In this document: piece after piece, positions 21,101 to 31,322 of the stretch
How positions within the stretch are numbered: position 1 is the first letter of the stretch
Layout: the number at the start of each line of letters is the position of its first letter
Source of the DNA: Cafeteria roenbergensis
Taxonomy: Eukaryota > Sar > Bigyra > Bicosoecida > Cafeteriaceae
Assembly (NCBI GenBank): GCA_008330645.1
Contig: VLTN01000007.1
Coordinates: 248,001-312,000, forward strand
Reading direction: 5' to 3'
DNA length: 64,000 nucleotides
Program-made: the position numbers and the translations under genes
The notes under the pieces: generated by a model
What the model saw: only the letters and a program-made list of their open reading frames with translations
Databases searched by the model: none
Told to the model about the DNA's origin: nothing

Positions 21101-22134
21101 TGCACGGCCGCGCACACGCCCGTCGCCTCACTCTGCGCCCGCCCGGCCCCCAGGCGCTCCAGCAGGGCCTCGCTCTCCGGCCCCATGACGGGCAGCCTTG
21201 CTGGGTCGCGAGGGAGCGCGACGCGCGCGTAAGTATGGACCGTCACCTGCCTCGGCTGGGCGAAGCTCGGCCCGAGACGGAAGGCTGCCGCGAGCGAGCG
21301 GGCCACCTCAGCACAGTCAGCTGACAGGTTTGCGGTGGCATTTGCGTCCTCTGACCCGAGGCGCAGCGTGGAGCGGCCCAGGGGAAGCAGGGAGGTTGCC
21401 TGCACGCGATACACACGCTCCGGCCGGCCGTCGGGCCCGCGGACGGTCACGTCCGTGCAGGCCGCCACAGGCACCGTCAGGTGCGGGCTGTCCACCACGT
21501 TGTGCAAGAAGGCGAGCGCGGCCAGCTCGTGCTTGGCCGCCTTGTCCGCCATCACGGCGGAGCCCTTGTAGATGCCGGCGACGTCGGAGGCGATTTTGAA
21601 AAAGGCCCCGGCACGAGTGTCCGACACTTTGACGCCGCCCGCTGTGCCACGGGACACGAGCCTCAGGCTGCCGTCGGCGCGAAGCTTGCACAGCGCCTCC
21701 TCCATGCGCCGAGAGCCTTCGGCCTCGGTGCCAAACGAGCTCGCCTCATGGAAAGCGCGCGCGATGGCCCCCGCAGTCCGCGAGGCCATGAGCGAGAATT
21801 GCTCTCGCAGCTCGGCCAAGCGTTGCAGGCGCGCTGCGTGCTCGTGTGGCGTCGTTGTCACTTGGTCCTTGAGCCGCGAGAGCCTGGCTTGCAACTCTGG
21901 CATCGCATCCGGATGCGGCTCCCCTGTGCCCGAGCCACAGCCCGCGCTGACAGGTCCCAGCACGCCACCCGGCTGCAAGGCTGACTCGTAGCTTGCAGCT
22001 GCCGCCATCGCCGCGCTCGGAGCTGCTTGCAGGAGCGCGTCGTAGGCACTCAGATCCTTCGGCGGCAGCCCCGCGCAGGGCTCGCAAGCCAGAGGCGATG
22101 CGGAATAGTCGCCGCTCATCGCAGGGTTGTCCAT
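18115..22134 (-). CDS. Clu-domain protein with C-terminal kinesin-light-chain-type TPRs
   Basis: The protein has 1339 residues in one exon, starting MDNPAMSGDYSAS. Upstream in-frame ATGs at 22332 and 22422 would overlap the divergent neighbour, so I prefer 22134. Residues about 160-300 match the Clu domain of CLU/CLUH proteins, with KAAKHELAALAFLHNVVD, then SLLPLGRSTLRLGSED. About 395-415 has the later Clu motif (FDVEVHLLPTGERCVADTHRL). About 550-600 has HLSCLFRPN and PLSPDAL. Residues about 935-1335 carry about nine 42-residue TPRs of the kinesin-light-chain type. CLU proteins bind mRNAs for mitochondrial proteins and keep mitochondria dispersed; here that is inferred from the family. It lacks an obvious GSKIP-like N-terminal part. 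Alternatively it may be a Clu/TPR paralogue with another role. Confidence 0.82.
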   Translation of the reverse strand: MDNPAMSGDYSASPLACEPCAGLPPKDLSAYDALLQAAPSAAMAAAASYESALQPGGVLGPVSAGCGSGTGEPHPDAMPELQARLSRLKDQVTTTPHEHAARLQRLAELREQFSLMASRTAGAIARAFHEASSFGTEAEGSRRMEEALCKLRADGSLRLVSRGTAGGVKVSDTRAGAFFKIASDVAGIYKGSAVMADKAAKHELAALAFLHNVVDSPHLTVPVAACTDVTVRGPDGRPERVYRVQATSLLPLGRSTLRLGSEDANATANLSADCAEVARSLAAAFRLGPSFAQPRQVTVHTYARVALPRDPARLPVMGPESEALLERLGAGRAQSEATGVCAAVQAASGAIVDPLQPTAVTHSSETLPLRGLAAERLPVAFRAGGGGYAFQQVLPFDVEVHLLPTGERCVADTHRLCIPEAYWTGSAARGAAGGRVAVVWSRVGAGGETPAAAAPGPADDEDTVCVVELPAPAGTGNGAAGGDAGGRASSAAAAAAAVAAARACDPRIPPWAPALPDDCEAGASDTGVSIVPSASGQTVVLLPECGAYWRASHLSCLFRPNAGAVLQALDPACPPLSPDALLARAPPEQRAALERATRALLGPANLREAAMAVAEEVSKAASAGRGDSPASLRAAVKRGLHSRGVGLRHCCLVWLEQRRMWGGSAAGIARAEVAAPAGPAAKVAAASAPAASAGASATPCHPGLADLAMVCACLPRAGSSAAASLERLARWQGRAALPSSGPWLVACAAARAVACKGMRLRASEQAAVARAVCDDSGSAHWIVAMWMAEQADAAVSPKMDSRGASHEGRGAAAGHGAEFKTSTAAAMATLLRELAHRQRTACGPPGSLAWHGPVSVMNRAAELGSTAPSLRQEVEALSLAAAAQLRAHCDDDGGRAAPLLARPLMFLAQEARVWGHPLLAAELLGHLQAALEAPAVAGQPNAAALRCQAMLVAGVCASEAGRGDRAVELNSQALAAAEAAFPETHDVVQMALNALATSLRAQGNPQAAMRLLTRCLRLRAATDGSDSVGFAAALGNSASCMADMGKFSAAAESLARGLTIMAAALGHAHPSTLDMRSNLANALLSAGRSEEALREIRGCVAEAEAARGGDDPSLVAPLSALGACLTSRGRFDEAEPALRRAVQLAKRQDHGNLEALVAALGSLGDCLQSKGDLEEAVAAFRASADACAGLGQRGTALRAAAMSNAAICLKQQGSPAEAMRIHEEALAMQVQALGRSHLSCSVTRSEIAACMMSLGDDHGAIELLRECKAAALAEVGQAHPLYASASGNLALCLLSVGNSALAAEEAQDAAAAFAMTMGPDHPQTRHARDLVRQIRSGSA

Positions 22135-22330
22135 CCACGCGCAGGGGCGAAGGGCACAACCAGCGGCCTGTGGGCCAGAGTGGATATCCTGCGTCGGTCC
22201 TGGCAATGTTGCGCCGCGCGCCGTATATGCGCTCCAAAACGCGGGAGCCGCGCGCCTGCTCGCCCCGAGCACTGGGCTGGAGGGCAGACCTCGGGCAGGC
22301 AGGCCCTCGCCCGTGCTCGATTGACGCAGC
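22135..22330. promoter_or_regulatory. Divergent promoter of Clu/TPR (-) and GT18 (+) genes
   Basis: This is a 196-bp shared upstream region. The only AT-rich patch is CCGTATATGC at 22221-22230, about 100 bp ahead of the plus-strand ATG. It is a possible TATA-like element, but I cannot assign it to one gene. Confidence 0.4.
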
Positions 22331-24427
22331 ATGTCCGCTCGGCGCCCAGCAAAGCATGCGGGCGCCAGGCCGTCGAGGCCAGCGCTGGCATTCGCGACCG
22401 GAGCCCTCGTGGGGGCTGCCATCGCAGCCGTCGCGCTTCGCTCGCTCGGGTCGGTGCCGCAAGTATGTCAGGCCCCCGAATCACTGCCAACTCGTGCCGG
22501 CGGTGCATGGCAGGCAGCTCATTGCCCCCCGCCTTCCGCGGAGGCTTGCGCAGCGCTCGCACAAGTGCCGGAGGTTTCCGGAGCAGAAGGCACGGGTGCT
22601 CCGACCAGCCCAGTGCAGGGCACACCAAGCGCGTTACAGCCCGACAGGGCCGCCGGCCTTGCTCATAGAGAAAAGGCCGAGCCCAAGGCCGAGCCAGAGG
22701 CCGTTCCAACGGCCGAGCCGGGGCTCGCCTCCGGGGACTTGGAGTCGATGCCGGGCTGCGCCCCCACCGGCGGCAGGGAGTGCCCCGTCCCTCGCAGCGC
22801 GCTCTTGTTCACAATGGACACGCTTCCCAGCTACGTCTCGGCCGCACGGCGCGGAGGGCCGTCTGGGGAGATCCTGGTGCGAGAGGGTCTCCAGACGGCG
22901 CTCTGCGAGCTCGGGTGGCGTGTGCACACTGCCAGCAGCGACTCCGAGGCGTGGGGCATCACCGGCCGGTGCCTGGCTCCGGGGGAGGGCTCCCCGTCCT
23001 CGACCACAGGGCAGGGCGGCTGGGCAGGCCGCGGGGCAGCGAGCGGCACCGCGCGCGGCCGGCTGGGAGGTCCGTCCGCCGACCCGGTGCCGTGCCCGTC
23101 GGTGGTGATTGTCGACGAGTTCACCGCCGTGGACGGCTCCCCGGGCGTGCGCGCCGCGCTGCGCCGGCACGCCCGCGCCGGTCGCGTGTTCGTCATGTCG
23201 TTTTTCGGCAGAGCCCTCCCGCCGCAGCTTCTGGCCGACGTCGGCGCTGCGAATGTGCTGACGACGTACGCGACGCCCGCGTCGGGCACCGGGCAGGATA
23301 TGGGCTTCTCTGCGCTGGGATTCGCCCTGGACCGGACGGGGGGCACGGAGGCGGAGGAGGAGGAGGCGGCCGGCGAGGCCGAGCGACTGTCCTCTGCTCT
23401 GGGGAGGTGCCGTCTGAGCGGACGCGTGGCGGGCGAGTGGGGCGGGAAGGCGGCCGCGCGCTATGCAGCCCTGGCCGTCGCCGAGCACCGAGCGGCGCGC
23501 GACGCCCACGGGATGGGGCAGATGCCGCTGCGGCCAGACCCTGTTCCGGCCCTGCTGAAGCAGCAGGAGGAGGCCGGCGTGCGCTGCGCGGCGTACGGCC
23601 TGCTGTGGGGCAAGGAGGACCAGTACGTCGCCCCGCAGATGCAGTCGATCAGTGCGCTGCTGGGTGCGTTTGGGGACGGCGCGGCTGTGGACCCGCGCTG
23701 GGGCGGCGGCGTGCGCAACCTTGTGGCCAAGCGCGACATCAATGGCGCGGTGCTGCAGTGGGAGGTGGAGCCAACCCTGGCGGCGCCGCTGCCGCCGCCC
23801 GCGATGGGCGACGGGGCACTGGAAACGCTGCCGGCCCTCGAGGGGCGTTTGTGTCTCTTTTCCACAGCGCGAGGCGGGCCTGGGCAGGGAAGCTCGCTTG
23901 CCGCGACCAAGGGCCTGATCACGCTGGGCCGCGTCGAGCCGCGAACGTGGCACAGCCTCCTAGAGGGCGCGTGCTTCCTGCTCGGGATGGGCCGCCCCCT
24001 GGCGGGCCCGTCCGCGCTCGAGGCGATGGCGCGGGGCGCGCTGTTCGTGAACCCCGAATTCCCTCCGGTGGGCAGACGGCGCTCCGCCGGCAAGCCGCCC
24101 TTCGAAACTGCCCCCAACCTTCGCGGGTTCTCTTCCCAGAACCCGGGCGCAGCGGCACTCGGCCCCGAGCCGCACGACCCAGGCCTGCCAAGGGCGTGCA
24201 ACGTCTCGATGGCTGACGACGGACGGCTCGACGTGCCCAGTCTCATCGCCTGCGTGAGGCGCTCCTTGCTCCACGCCCGGTGCCAGGTGGACACGACGGT
24301 TCCGCTCGTGGCCCGCGGCGGCCAGGACGCGGGGCGCAGCCAGCGGTTCAGCGGGCACGGTCCCAACCCGTGGTTCTCGCGTGAGGCCCTGAAAAACCGG
24401 ACGCGGCGGCTGCTGCCCGAGCTCTGA
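22331..24427 (+). CDS. GT18 family (MGAT5-like) N-acetylglucosaminyltransferase
   Basis: The protein has 698 residues in one exon. The N-terminus is that of a type II Golgi protein: a short basic tail, a membrane anchor at about 18-36 (LAFATGALVGAAIAAVA), then a Pro/Ala/Glu-rich stem. The C-terminal half matches alpha-1,6-mannosylglycoprotein 6-beta-N-acetylglucosaminyltransferase. It has TWHSLLEGACFLLGMGRPLAGPSALEAMARGALFVNPEF (split here as about 539-577), followed by GKPPF and SSQNPG. The vertebrate enzyme has the same order: WHSLL, GPAPLEA, FLNPKF, KPT, SQHP. The reaction in the family is transfer of GlcNAc from UDP-GlcNAc to the core mannose of N-glycans in the Golgi. The N-terminal regulatory part is shorter and divergent. 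Membership in GT18 is confident; the exact acceptor is inferred. Confidence 0.83.
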   Translation: MSARRPAKHAGARPSRPALAFATGALVGAAIAAVALRSLGSVPQVCQAPESLPTRAGGAWQAAHCPPPSAEACAALAQVPEVSGAEGTGAPTSPVQGTPSALQPDRAAGLAHREKAEPKAEPEAVPTAEPGLASGDLESMPGCAPTGGRECPVPRSALLFTMDTLPSYVSAARRGGPSGEILVREGLQTALCELGWRVHTASSDSEAWGITGRCLAPGEGSPSSTTGQGGWAGRGAASGTARGRLGGPSADPVPCPSVVIVDEFTAVDGSPGVRAALRRHARAGRVFVMSFFGRALPPQLLADVGAANVLTTYATPASGTGQDMGFSALGFALDRTGGTEAEEEEAAGEAERLSSALGRCRLSGRVAGEWGGKAAARYAALAVAEHRAARDAHGMGQMPLRPDPVPALLKQQEEAGVRCAAYGLLWGKEDQYVAPQMQSISALLGAFGDGAAVDPRWGGGVRNLVAKRDINGAVLQWEVEPTLAAPLPPPAMGDGALETLPALEGRLCLFSTARGGPGQGSSLAATKGLITLGRVEPRTWHSLLEGACFLLGMGRPLAGPSALEAMARGALFVNPEFPPVGRRRSAGKPPFETAPNLRGFSSQNPGAAALGPEPHDPGLPRACNVSMADDGRLDVPSLIACVRRSLLHARCQVDTTVPLVARGGQDAGRSQRFSGHGPNPWFSREALKNRTRRLLPEL

Positions 24428-24703
24428 CTGGCGCCGCGGGCCGCGCTGCTGGCTCGCGCAGGCGCAGGCGCTCGAATGCGGAGCGCGCGCCCGTTGGCTT
24501 TCGCTGCTGTCGGGTGAAAGCGCGCGCCCGCCGTGCTCTGACGGCAACCCCTCGAACGCGAGTGGAGCGACCTGACGCACTCTCGCAAGCTGCTTCACAA
24601 GAAAACAGACGGCTGTGCAGAGCACGCCTCCCCACCCACCGCAGCCCGCCACCACGAGGCGGGCACTGCGCCCTCGCCCGCGCTCTGACGGCTGGGCCAC
24701 CCC

Positions 24704-27700
24704 ATGGCCTCTGGGGTGTCGGGGTGCCTGCTCCGCGAAGCAGGGCCCCTCTCGACGGCTCACGTGAGCTGCGGCTCCCCTCGCTGTTCTTGGCCAGCCT
24801 GGCTAGCAGGTGCCCCTCTCACCGAGTCTCGCCGCGCAGCGCGGGCCAGGTGGCACGGCCCCTGCGCCACAGAATGCCGGTGCTCCCGCCCTGACCCTGG
24901 GCGTGCCTCCGTTGTCGCCGCGCTCCCTCGCAGCTTGTGGGCCAGTCGGTCCTCGTTGCATCGTTCGTGCTTGGAGCAATTACCGTCCCGACGGTCTGGT
25001 CGGCTCCGCCTTTGCTGGTGCCCCTGCTTCGGATCTTGGGCGCGAGCAGCGCGCTCCTGGCCGTCGCGCTGGCATGCGACCTCGCTCTCCTCGCTGAGCA
25101 GGCCGGGGGCGGCTGTGGCGAGGCCCTCGGCTGGGTCGTGGGAGTGGGAGTGACAGCCAAACTGGCTGCGGCAGCTGCAGTGGCCGCTGGCGCGATCCAG
25201 GTGCGGCCTGCCATGGCCCGCCTTGCGCACAAGCTGTCGGCCTTTGCCGCGAATCGCAACAAGCAGCTCTTGGACGCTGAAATGGCCGCCCAGGAAGGGG
25301 TGCTGGGCTACTTTGGCCACAAGTGCCGCAACCCCCTCCACGTCGTTGAGAACGCCCTCGAGGCCGTCGCGGAGGTGGGGGACCGGCTCAGGGAGGCGTG
25401 CGCTGCAGACGAGGCCGCGATGCCCGCGGGGGGCAGGCAGCACGCTGTCAGGCAACGAGCAGGTGCGCGCGGAGCGTCCAGCGCAAGCGCAACCCCCGAG
25501 CTTTCCATGGCGCCCCGCCACGGCGGCCTGTCCCCCGTCGACCCTTGGGCGCATCGCGGCGGCCCTCTCCCCAGGCCAGTCGTGATGGACTTTTGCGAGG
25601 ACGTGGCTTCCGCCACCGCTGCCGTCTCGGCCATCCGGTCGCTTGTTGACACGCTGCTCGACTACGGAAAACTGCGCGCCCACGGCCTCAAGCTCACGCC
25701 TCGGCCCGTTTCTGTCAGCCGCATCATTGCCAGCGTCTGCCTTGATGCAGGTCGTGCCGGGGCCACGGCATCCGTGCCCGTCGTTCATGTTCCGGGCAAC
25801 ACTCTCTTCCTCGACGAAGGTGTCGATGCGCCCTCCCACGAGTCTGCGGTGGCGCTGACCCTTCACAGCTCGGCCTCGCTTCGGCCCCCTGGGGGGAACG
25901 CCCCTGCTCCCCTCCCGGGGGTCGCAGACAGCCAGGAGCTCGGCCGTCCCGACTCGCCCGGCTGCGCGTCGCCTGTGCCACCTTCGCGACCCGCTGCCGG
26001 CGCAAGCGCGGGCGTCGCCGAAACGGAGCAGTCCGCCCAAGACGCCTCGTCCGTCCTTGTGACAAGGCTTGACCTCCACAGCTCGCGCCCGTCCCTCGAA
26101 TCGAGGCACAGCAGCTTGTCCAGCGCCTCCCCGTCCAGCCGGGGCGCGAGGCGTTCTCCCGGGCAAGGCGGCCGCGGCATTTCGCCCTCGAGGGTGCAGC
26201 GCAATGCCGGCGTCGCTGGCATAAACCACTCGAGGACGTCGCTTCGGGCCCCGCCCACAGGCTCGGCTGCCGGGAGAGCCGACCTGTCGCGGCCAGAGTC
26301 CTTTGCAAGCACAGCAGGCGCTGGCGAAGAGGCTTCAGCGGTCAGCCTCGCCATGGAGGGCGGAGGTTCGGTTCGCTCTTCGTCAGGAAGCGCCAAGCAG
26401 CGCCATCGCACCGACTCGGTCGGTTTCTCTGCGCGACGGCCCATCGCAATGTCTGGCGCCAGGGTCGCGCCCCAGGCTTCCCCCGCCTCCAGCACTGGCA
26501 GCCGCCACCCGGCCCCGCCTCGCCCGCGGCGGGGTTCTGAAATCGCGCCGATTCACGTGCCTGGCGCGGCGTCGTCACCCGCTGCAGTCGCTCCGCAGCG
26601 AGGCGCTGGGGCGAACCCGGTGAGGACGCTGGTGGAAGCGGTCTCTGCAGCGTTCGAGGACCGGACAGTTGCAGGCAGCTCTGCAGACCACTCCCCCGTG
26701 CCAGCCGCTGGCACCGTGAGACGGCCCCCCCGTGGGCCCTGCTTTGTGCCCGAGGACGTGGTGATGGCCGACGACGCGCGTCTTGCCCAGGCGCTAGGGT
26801 GGGCTGTTGAGACGGCCATTGCCTTCACTCGGCGCGGTTTCGTGTGCGTGGCCGAGTGGGCCGAGGTTGACGAGCCGATGCAGGGCACGACCAGCCCGGA
26901 GCAACAGCGCAGGCAGGCCTCGGCTCTTGGCCAGTGGGGCGGAGGCGGCGGCGGCAGCGGCAGCAGCAGGAGGAGGATCGTTGAGCCTCAGAGAGAGGGC
27001 GCGCGGATGCAGCCCAACGGCGACTCGGCCGCAAGCGGTGCAGCGTGTCGGCCGTGCGGGGTGTTTCGCCGCGCGGGCATGCCCGAGGAGCGAAACGTCC
27101 GCCCGCATGAGAGCCACGCCAGAAGCAGCAGTAACAGCAGCGCCAGGCGCTCGAGCACATCCACGGACAGCGTAGGGCTCTTCGGCTCGCGCCCGGCCGA
27201 CGCCCCCGCGCCCCGCGGCGGCATGCAGCTGCACTTCGCCCCCGTGCTGCAGGGCAAGGACCTCGTGCCCAGGCAGCCTGGACCCCAGTCCTCTCAAGCC
27301 GCCTCTGCCGGCCCCGCCCAGCTCCCGGCCACTCGGGCTGCGGCCTCTCGGCCCCGCGCCTCGCCGCCGGCACCCCCCTTGGCCCCCGGCCCTGCACAGC
27401 TGCCGTCGCTTGTCCCGGGCCTGGGCCTCGGCGCCTGCCTCGTGCTGCGGGTGGTAGACTCGGGAGCGCCCGTCACGTCGCCAGCGCAGGGCCACGACTC
27501 GGTGGCGCTGCGGCTTGCGGACGAGGCGCGGGCGTCGCTAGCGGACGCAGGCAAGGTGACACGGCCGCCTCGCCCCGGCAGCCGGCACGATCGCACACCC
27601 GGCTCGGCTCGACAGCCGCAAGCCGCGACTGCTCGCAACGACGGCGCGCCTGCGGCTGAGGCGGCCGAGCAGCAGGGCGGCGGAGCCGTGTCAGAGAGCT

Positions 27701-30700
27701 CCGTGCACCGCAGCTCTGGCCTGGGAATCGCCGTGGCGTCGGCCGTTGTCAGGCTGTTCGGCGGGGCTCTCGTTGTGAGGAGGCTTGCGCCAGGCGATCC
27801 CACTCGCGTCAGGCTCGAGAGGGGGCTTGAGCGCTCGGGGCAGGCCGGGCACCTCGGCATCGCCGCGTTCGCGCAAGAGTCGCTCAACAGCTCAGAACTG
27901 TGGATTCCTCTGAGCGCCATCGAGGCGCCTCTCGGTGCCTCGCCGCTCAACTCGCGCCGCTCGTCCGTCGTCACTGTCGTCGAGACGTCCGGCTCTTCCG
28001 TTGGAGGCAGCGTTCACGCCATGGGTGCCAACGACGGCAACCCAGTGCCAGCGACCGATTCCCCCGGCGTGACGTCCTCGCGCTCCTTGGTTGAGTCCGC
28101 CTCGGGGGCACACATGTCAGGTCCAGCACACGGCGGCCCTGTGTGGCAACCCCCGAAGCAGACAGCCGTTGTGTCTGGGACGTCCGTCGTGGGCCTCGCA
28201 GGCGCTCGCGGAACTCGTGGCCTGGGCAGGCACGGCCGGCCGCTTGGCTCCGGCGCTGCACACGGACATGGCGGCCTGGGCGCCGGCAGCGCTGGGGGCG
28301 CCGGTGGGCAGCCTACGCGGGCGCCGAGGCAGCCGTTCATGCGAGCGTCCTCCCTGCCCGTGGACCTCGAGGCCCTGACTGGCAGCACCAGCTACGGGTC
28401 CGACAGCCCTGCAGGCGGTCGCGACCGGTCGGGTTCACCAGCCGACCCCCAAAGACCGAAGGGAGGCCAAGGCCGCTCGGCCCACGGCGCGGCTGGGGGC
28501 GAGGGGCGCAGTGCCCAGCGGGAGAGCCCCGTGCGCCAGGACGGCGCGGAAGCATCTGCCGCGGAGCATGGCTCGGCACTGACGCAGCAGGGCAGCCTCC
28601 GGAAGCGCTACACCTGGCAGTCGGCTCCCCGTCGAGGCGCGGTCAGGCCGGAACTTGATGACGACAAGGGCGAAACCGAGCCGCAAGAGGGAGCGCTCGC
28701 AACGCTGCCCGGGGCAGCTGCACAAGCTTCGCGCGCACGCCCTGACACGGGCATCCGGGTAGACACTGTCGCGGCCATGGCCGCTGCGGCGACGCCCCAG
28801 TTCGGCGACGCGGACGCAGACTCTGACAGCGCGTCGCAGCAAGCCGAGGCGGAGACCACGGACAGCCGCGGAATCCTGTCTCGCGGGCGGGACTCCAACC
28901 GGCCGACGAGCTTGGCTGGGTCCTGGAACAGCGGCGGCAACTCGTCCGTGAAGCTTGGCGGGCGGGTGGCAGGTGCTGGGTCGGCGAGGGGCCGCGGCGG
29001 GGGCAAGCGTCAGGGAGCTGGCCGAACCCTGGACAAGCAGTACCTGTCCTTGCCGGTGGAGGGCGTGGAATGGCAAAGGAGCCGGGCCAGTGCGGAGGGC
29101 GCGTCTGCGTCCCCGCCCACTGCTGCCACCGGTGCCTTCTTGCGGGGCAGCCGGGGCGGGACGACTGCAGCGTCGCACTCTGCGACGGCTAGGAGGGGCC
29201 GCGCGCGCGACAAGACCCGCGGTGCTGGCAGAGGCGCCAACGGGGCGCCCCCGCTGCGCTCCACGGTCTCGGCCGCGCCCGGCGGCGGCGGTGACCTCCC
29301 CGAGGCGGGCGTGCCGCGCAGCGACCACGCGGCCGACTTCCGCACCGCACACGGCGGCGGAAGGTGGGTGGCCGACCTGACGGCCGGGTCTGCCGTTGGG
29401 GGGCCCGGGCGGAGGCCCCAACATGGCGAAACTGTTGCGTGGCCGCAGGCTGACGGGCCAGACCCTGCATTTGTTGTGGGGCCGCGTGGCTGGCGCCGGC
29501 CGGGGGCGCGCGACGAAAGGCCAGGCGCAGCCCGAGAGGCCGGCGCCGCTCGGACCGCAGACGCCTCCCGCCCGCCTGTGGACGCAGCAGCTGCGCTGCG
29601 CTCGCACCGAACCGGCCGAAGGATCCCCACCGCCGCCGCCGATGGCGAGATGGCAGACTCCCCTGCCATGGCTCGCAGGCGCCGGGCTGCGGCCGGCAGC
29701 TCCCTCGGCGAGGTTTCCACGGCGAGGTCCGTGTCGGCCCGTTCGAGCGCACAGCGGGCCGAGCGGCGGCGCGCGCGCGCGCAAGAGCGTGCCGAGACGG
29801 GCAAGTCGAGTGAAACCGGCACCTCGCGCCCCCACGGCAGCGGGCCCAGCAACCGAGGGCTGGGAGCAGCGGCGGCCGCTGCTTTCGCTGACCCAAGCCA
29901 GCGGCCGCCGTGGGCGCGGCCGGATGGATCGCGGCTCCACGTGCTCGTTGTGGACGACGATCCAGCCGTGCGGCGCTCCACCACTCGCGCTCTGGAGCGG
30001 ATCGGCGTGCAGGTGACGGCGCTGACCGACGGATCCGAAGTTGTCCCGTTCCTGCGCCAAGCAGACGAAGCCGCAAGGGGCCTTTCCCATGCGGCCGACG
30101 TCGGCGGGCCGTCGTCGGGATCGGTTGCGGACGTGTTCCTCATCAGCTGCCTGTCGGGGTCGCATAGCCGCGGGGACGGCATGTCGCCAGGGCAGGCGTC
30201 GCCCTCCGAGCTTGCGGCGGCCGCCGTGGCTGCCGCTCCTCGCTACAGCACGAAGGGGCTTTCGCCGGTCCCGGAGCAGCTATCCACGCAAGCGAGCCCA
30301 AGGGACGCTACGGAGGCGGTGCCTGCAGCACCGATGACCCGCCGGGACGTGACGGCCGTCGCTTCCGGAGCCGTGGTTCGCGCAGCCGACGCTGGCAACA
30401 CCGCTGGGTCTTCTGTGCTGTCGTCGATGACCTCTGGGGGGCAGGAGGTGCGCCCGGCAGCAGCCACCGAGGCCACCAGGTCTGGCACGGCTTCCCCCTC
30501 TGCAGCGTCCGGAGCCAGCGCGCCCGTGCTCGTGGGCGCTGGCATCGACCTGATTCTGATGGACATCGTGATGCCGCAGGATGGAGAGTTCACTGCCCTG
30601 CAGCTGAGGTCTCTGGGGTTCGACAAGCCCATCGTAGCGGCAACAGGCACGGCGGCGCCGCAGGCCTTGGAGCGGTTCGTCCGCAAGAGCGGCTTCGACG

Positions 30701-30798
30701 AAGTGATCACCAAACCCTTCAGCCGAAGCGACCTGGAGCCGATCATCGCCAGGGTGCGCGATGGCAAGCTGCGCTCCGCAGGCGCCGGCGATCCGTGA
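24704..30798 (+). CDS. Membrane hybrid histidine kinase with expanded, degenerate catalytic domain
   Basis: The protein has 1974 residues. Exon 1 is 24704-24763 (ATG, 20 residues); the intron 24764-24933 (GTGAGC...CTCGCAG) is phase 0; exon 2 is 24934-30798. Three hydrophobic segments lie within about residues 22-105. The H-box YFGHKCRNPLHVVENA has His149. The ATPase domain is spread over about 800 residues by low-complexity inserts. The N-box reads DDARLAQALGWAVETAIAFT, with Thr647 at the Mg-binding Asn position. The G1 box is DSGAP (Asp862) instead of DxGxG. The G2 box SSGLGIAVASAVV (from 947) is intact. The C-terminal receiver keeps the acidic pair (1694-1696), phospho-Asp1897 (LILMDIVMP) and Lys1947, but has about 155 extra residues between them. 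Kinase activity is therefore uncertain, whereas the receiver looks functional. The ligand is unknown. Confidence 0.85.
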
Positions 30799-31322
30799 GC
30801 AGAGAGTGCAGGCGCGGCGCTTGCGTTGTGTGACGACCTGGCCCGCGCTGCCCGGGTCCGCAGCCCGTCGGCGCACTCGCAAGCAGCAGCTGGAAGAATG
30901 CGCGGATTCTGAGTGGTAGCCCGTTCGTGCCGACCCCCCGTCGCCCCACACCCACAACCACGGACCACCTGCTGCACGGCAAGCCGACAGCGCGCAAAAT
31001 CATCATTCGTGCGATCCAGTCACCCGGGCCCGCCACTCGCCAACGCCTTCGAGTGAGCGCGCGCGCGCGGCAGCAAGCGGGGGGGGCGGGGGGTGGACAC
31101 ACACATGGGCACTCTTGGGACCAGCAGGCGCTGATGGACGGCTCGCGCAAGCGCGGCCGCCAGCAAACCCGCGAGTCGGCGCCGCGCATTCCGGGACGCT
31201 GCGGCGCCACGGCCCACTTGGCCGGCGCCGCGCATCCGGGACGCAGCAGCATCGAAGCTGGCAGGCTGGGCCGGCGGCGCGCTCGCCACGCGCCAGCGCG
31301 CCGGCAGGGCGCCCGTGCGGAC
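30799..31322. other. Convergent spacer between histidine kinase and ammonium transporter
   Basis: This is 524 bp of 3' flanking sequence for two convergent genes. It holds a short CG-repeat tract and a G-rich stretch near 31079-31095. I see no gene and no recognisable terminator or polyadenylation signal. Confidence 0.45.
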
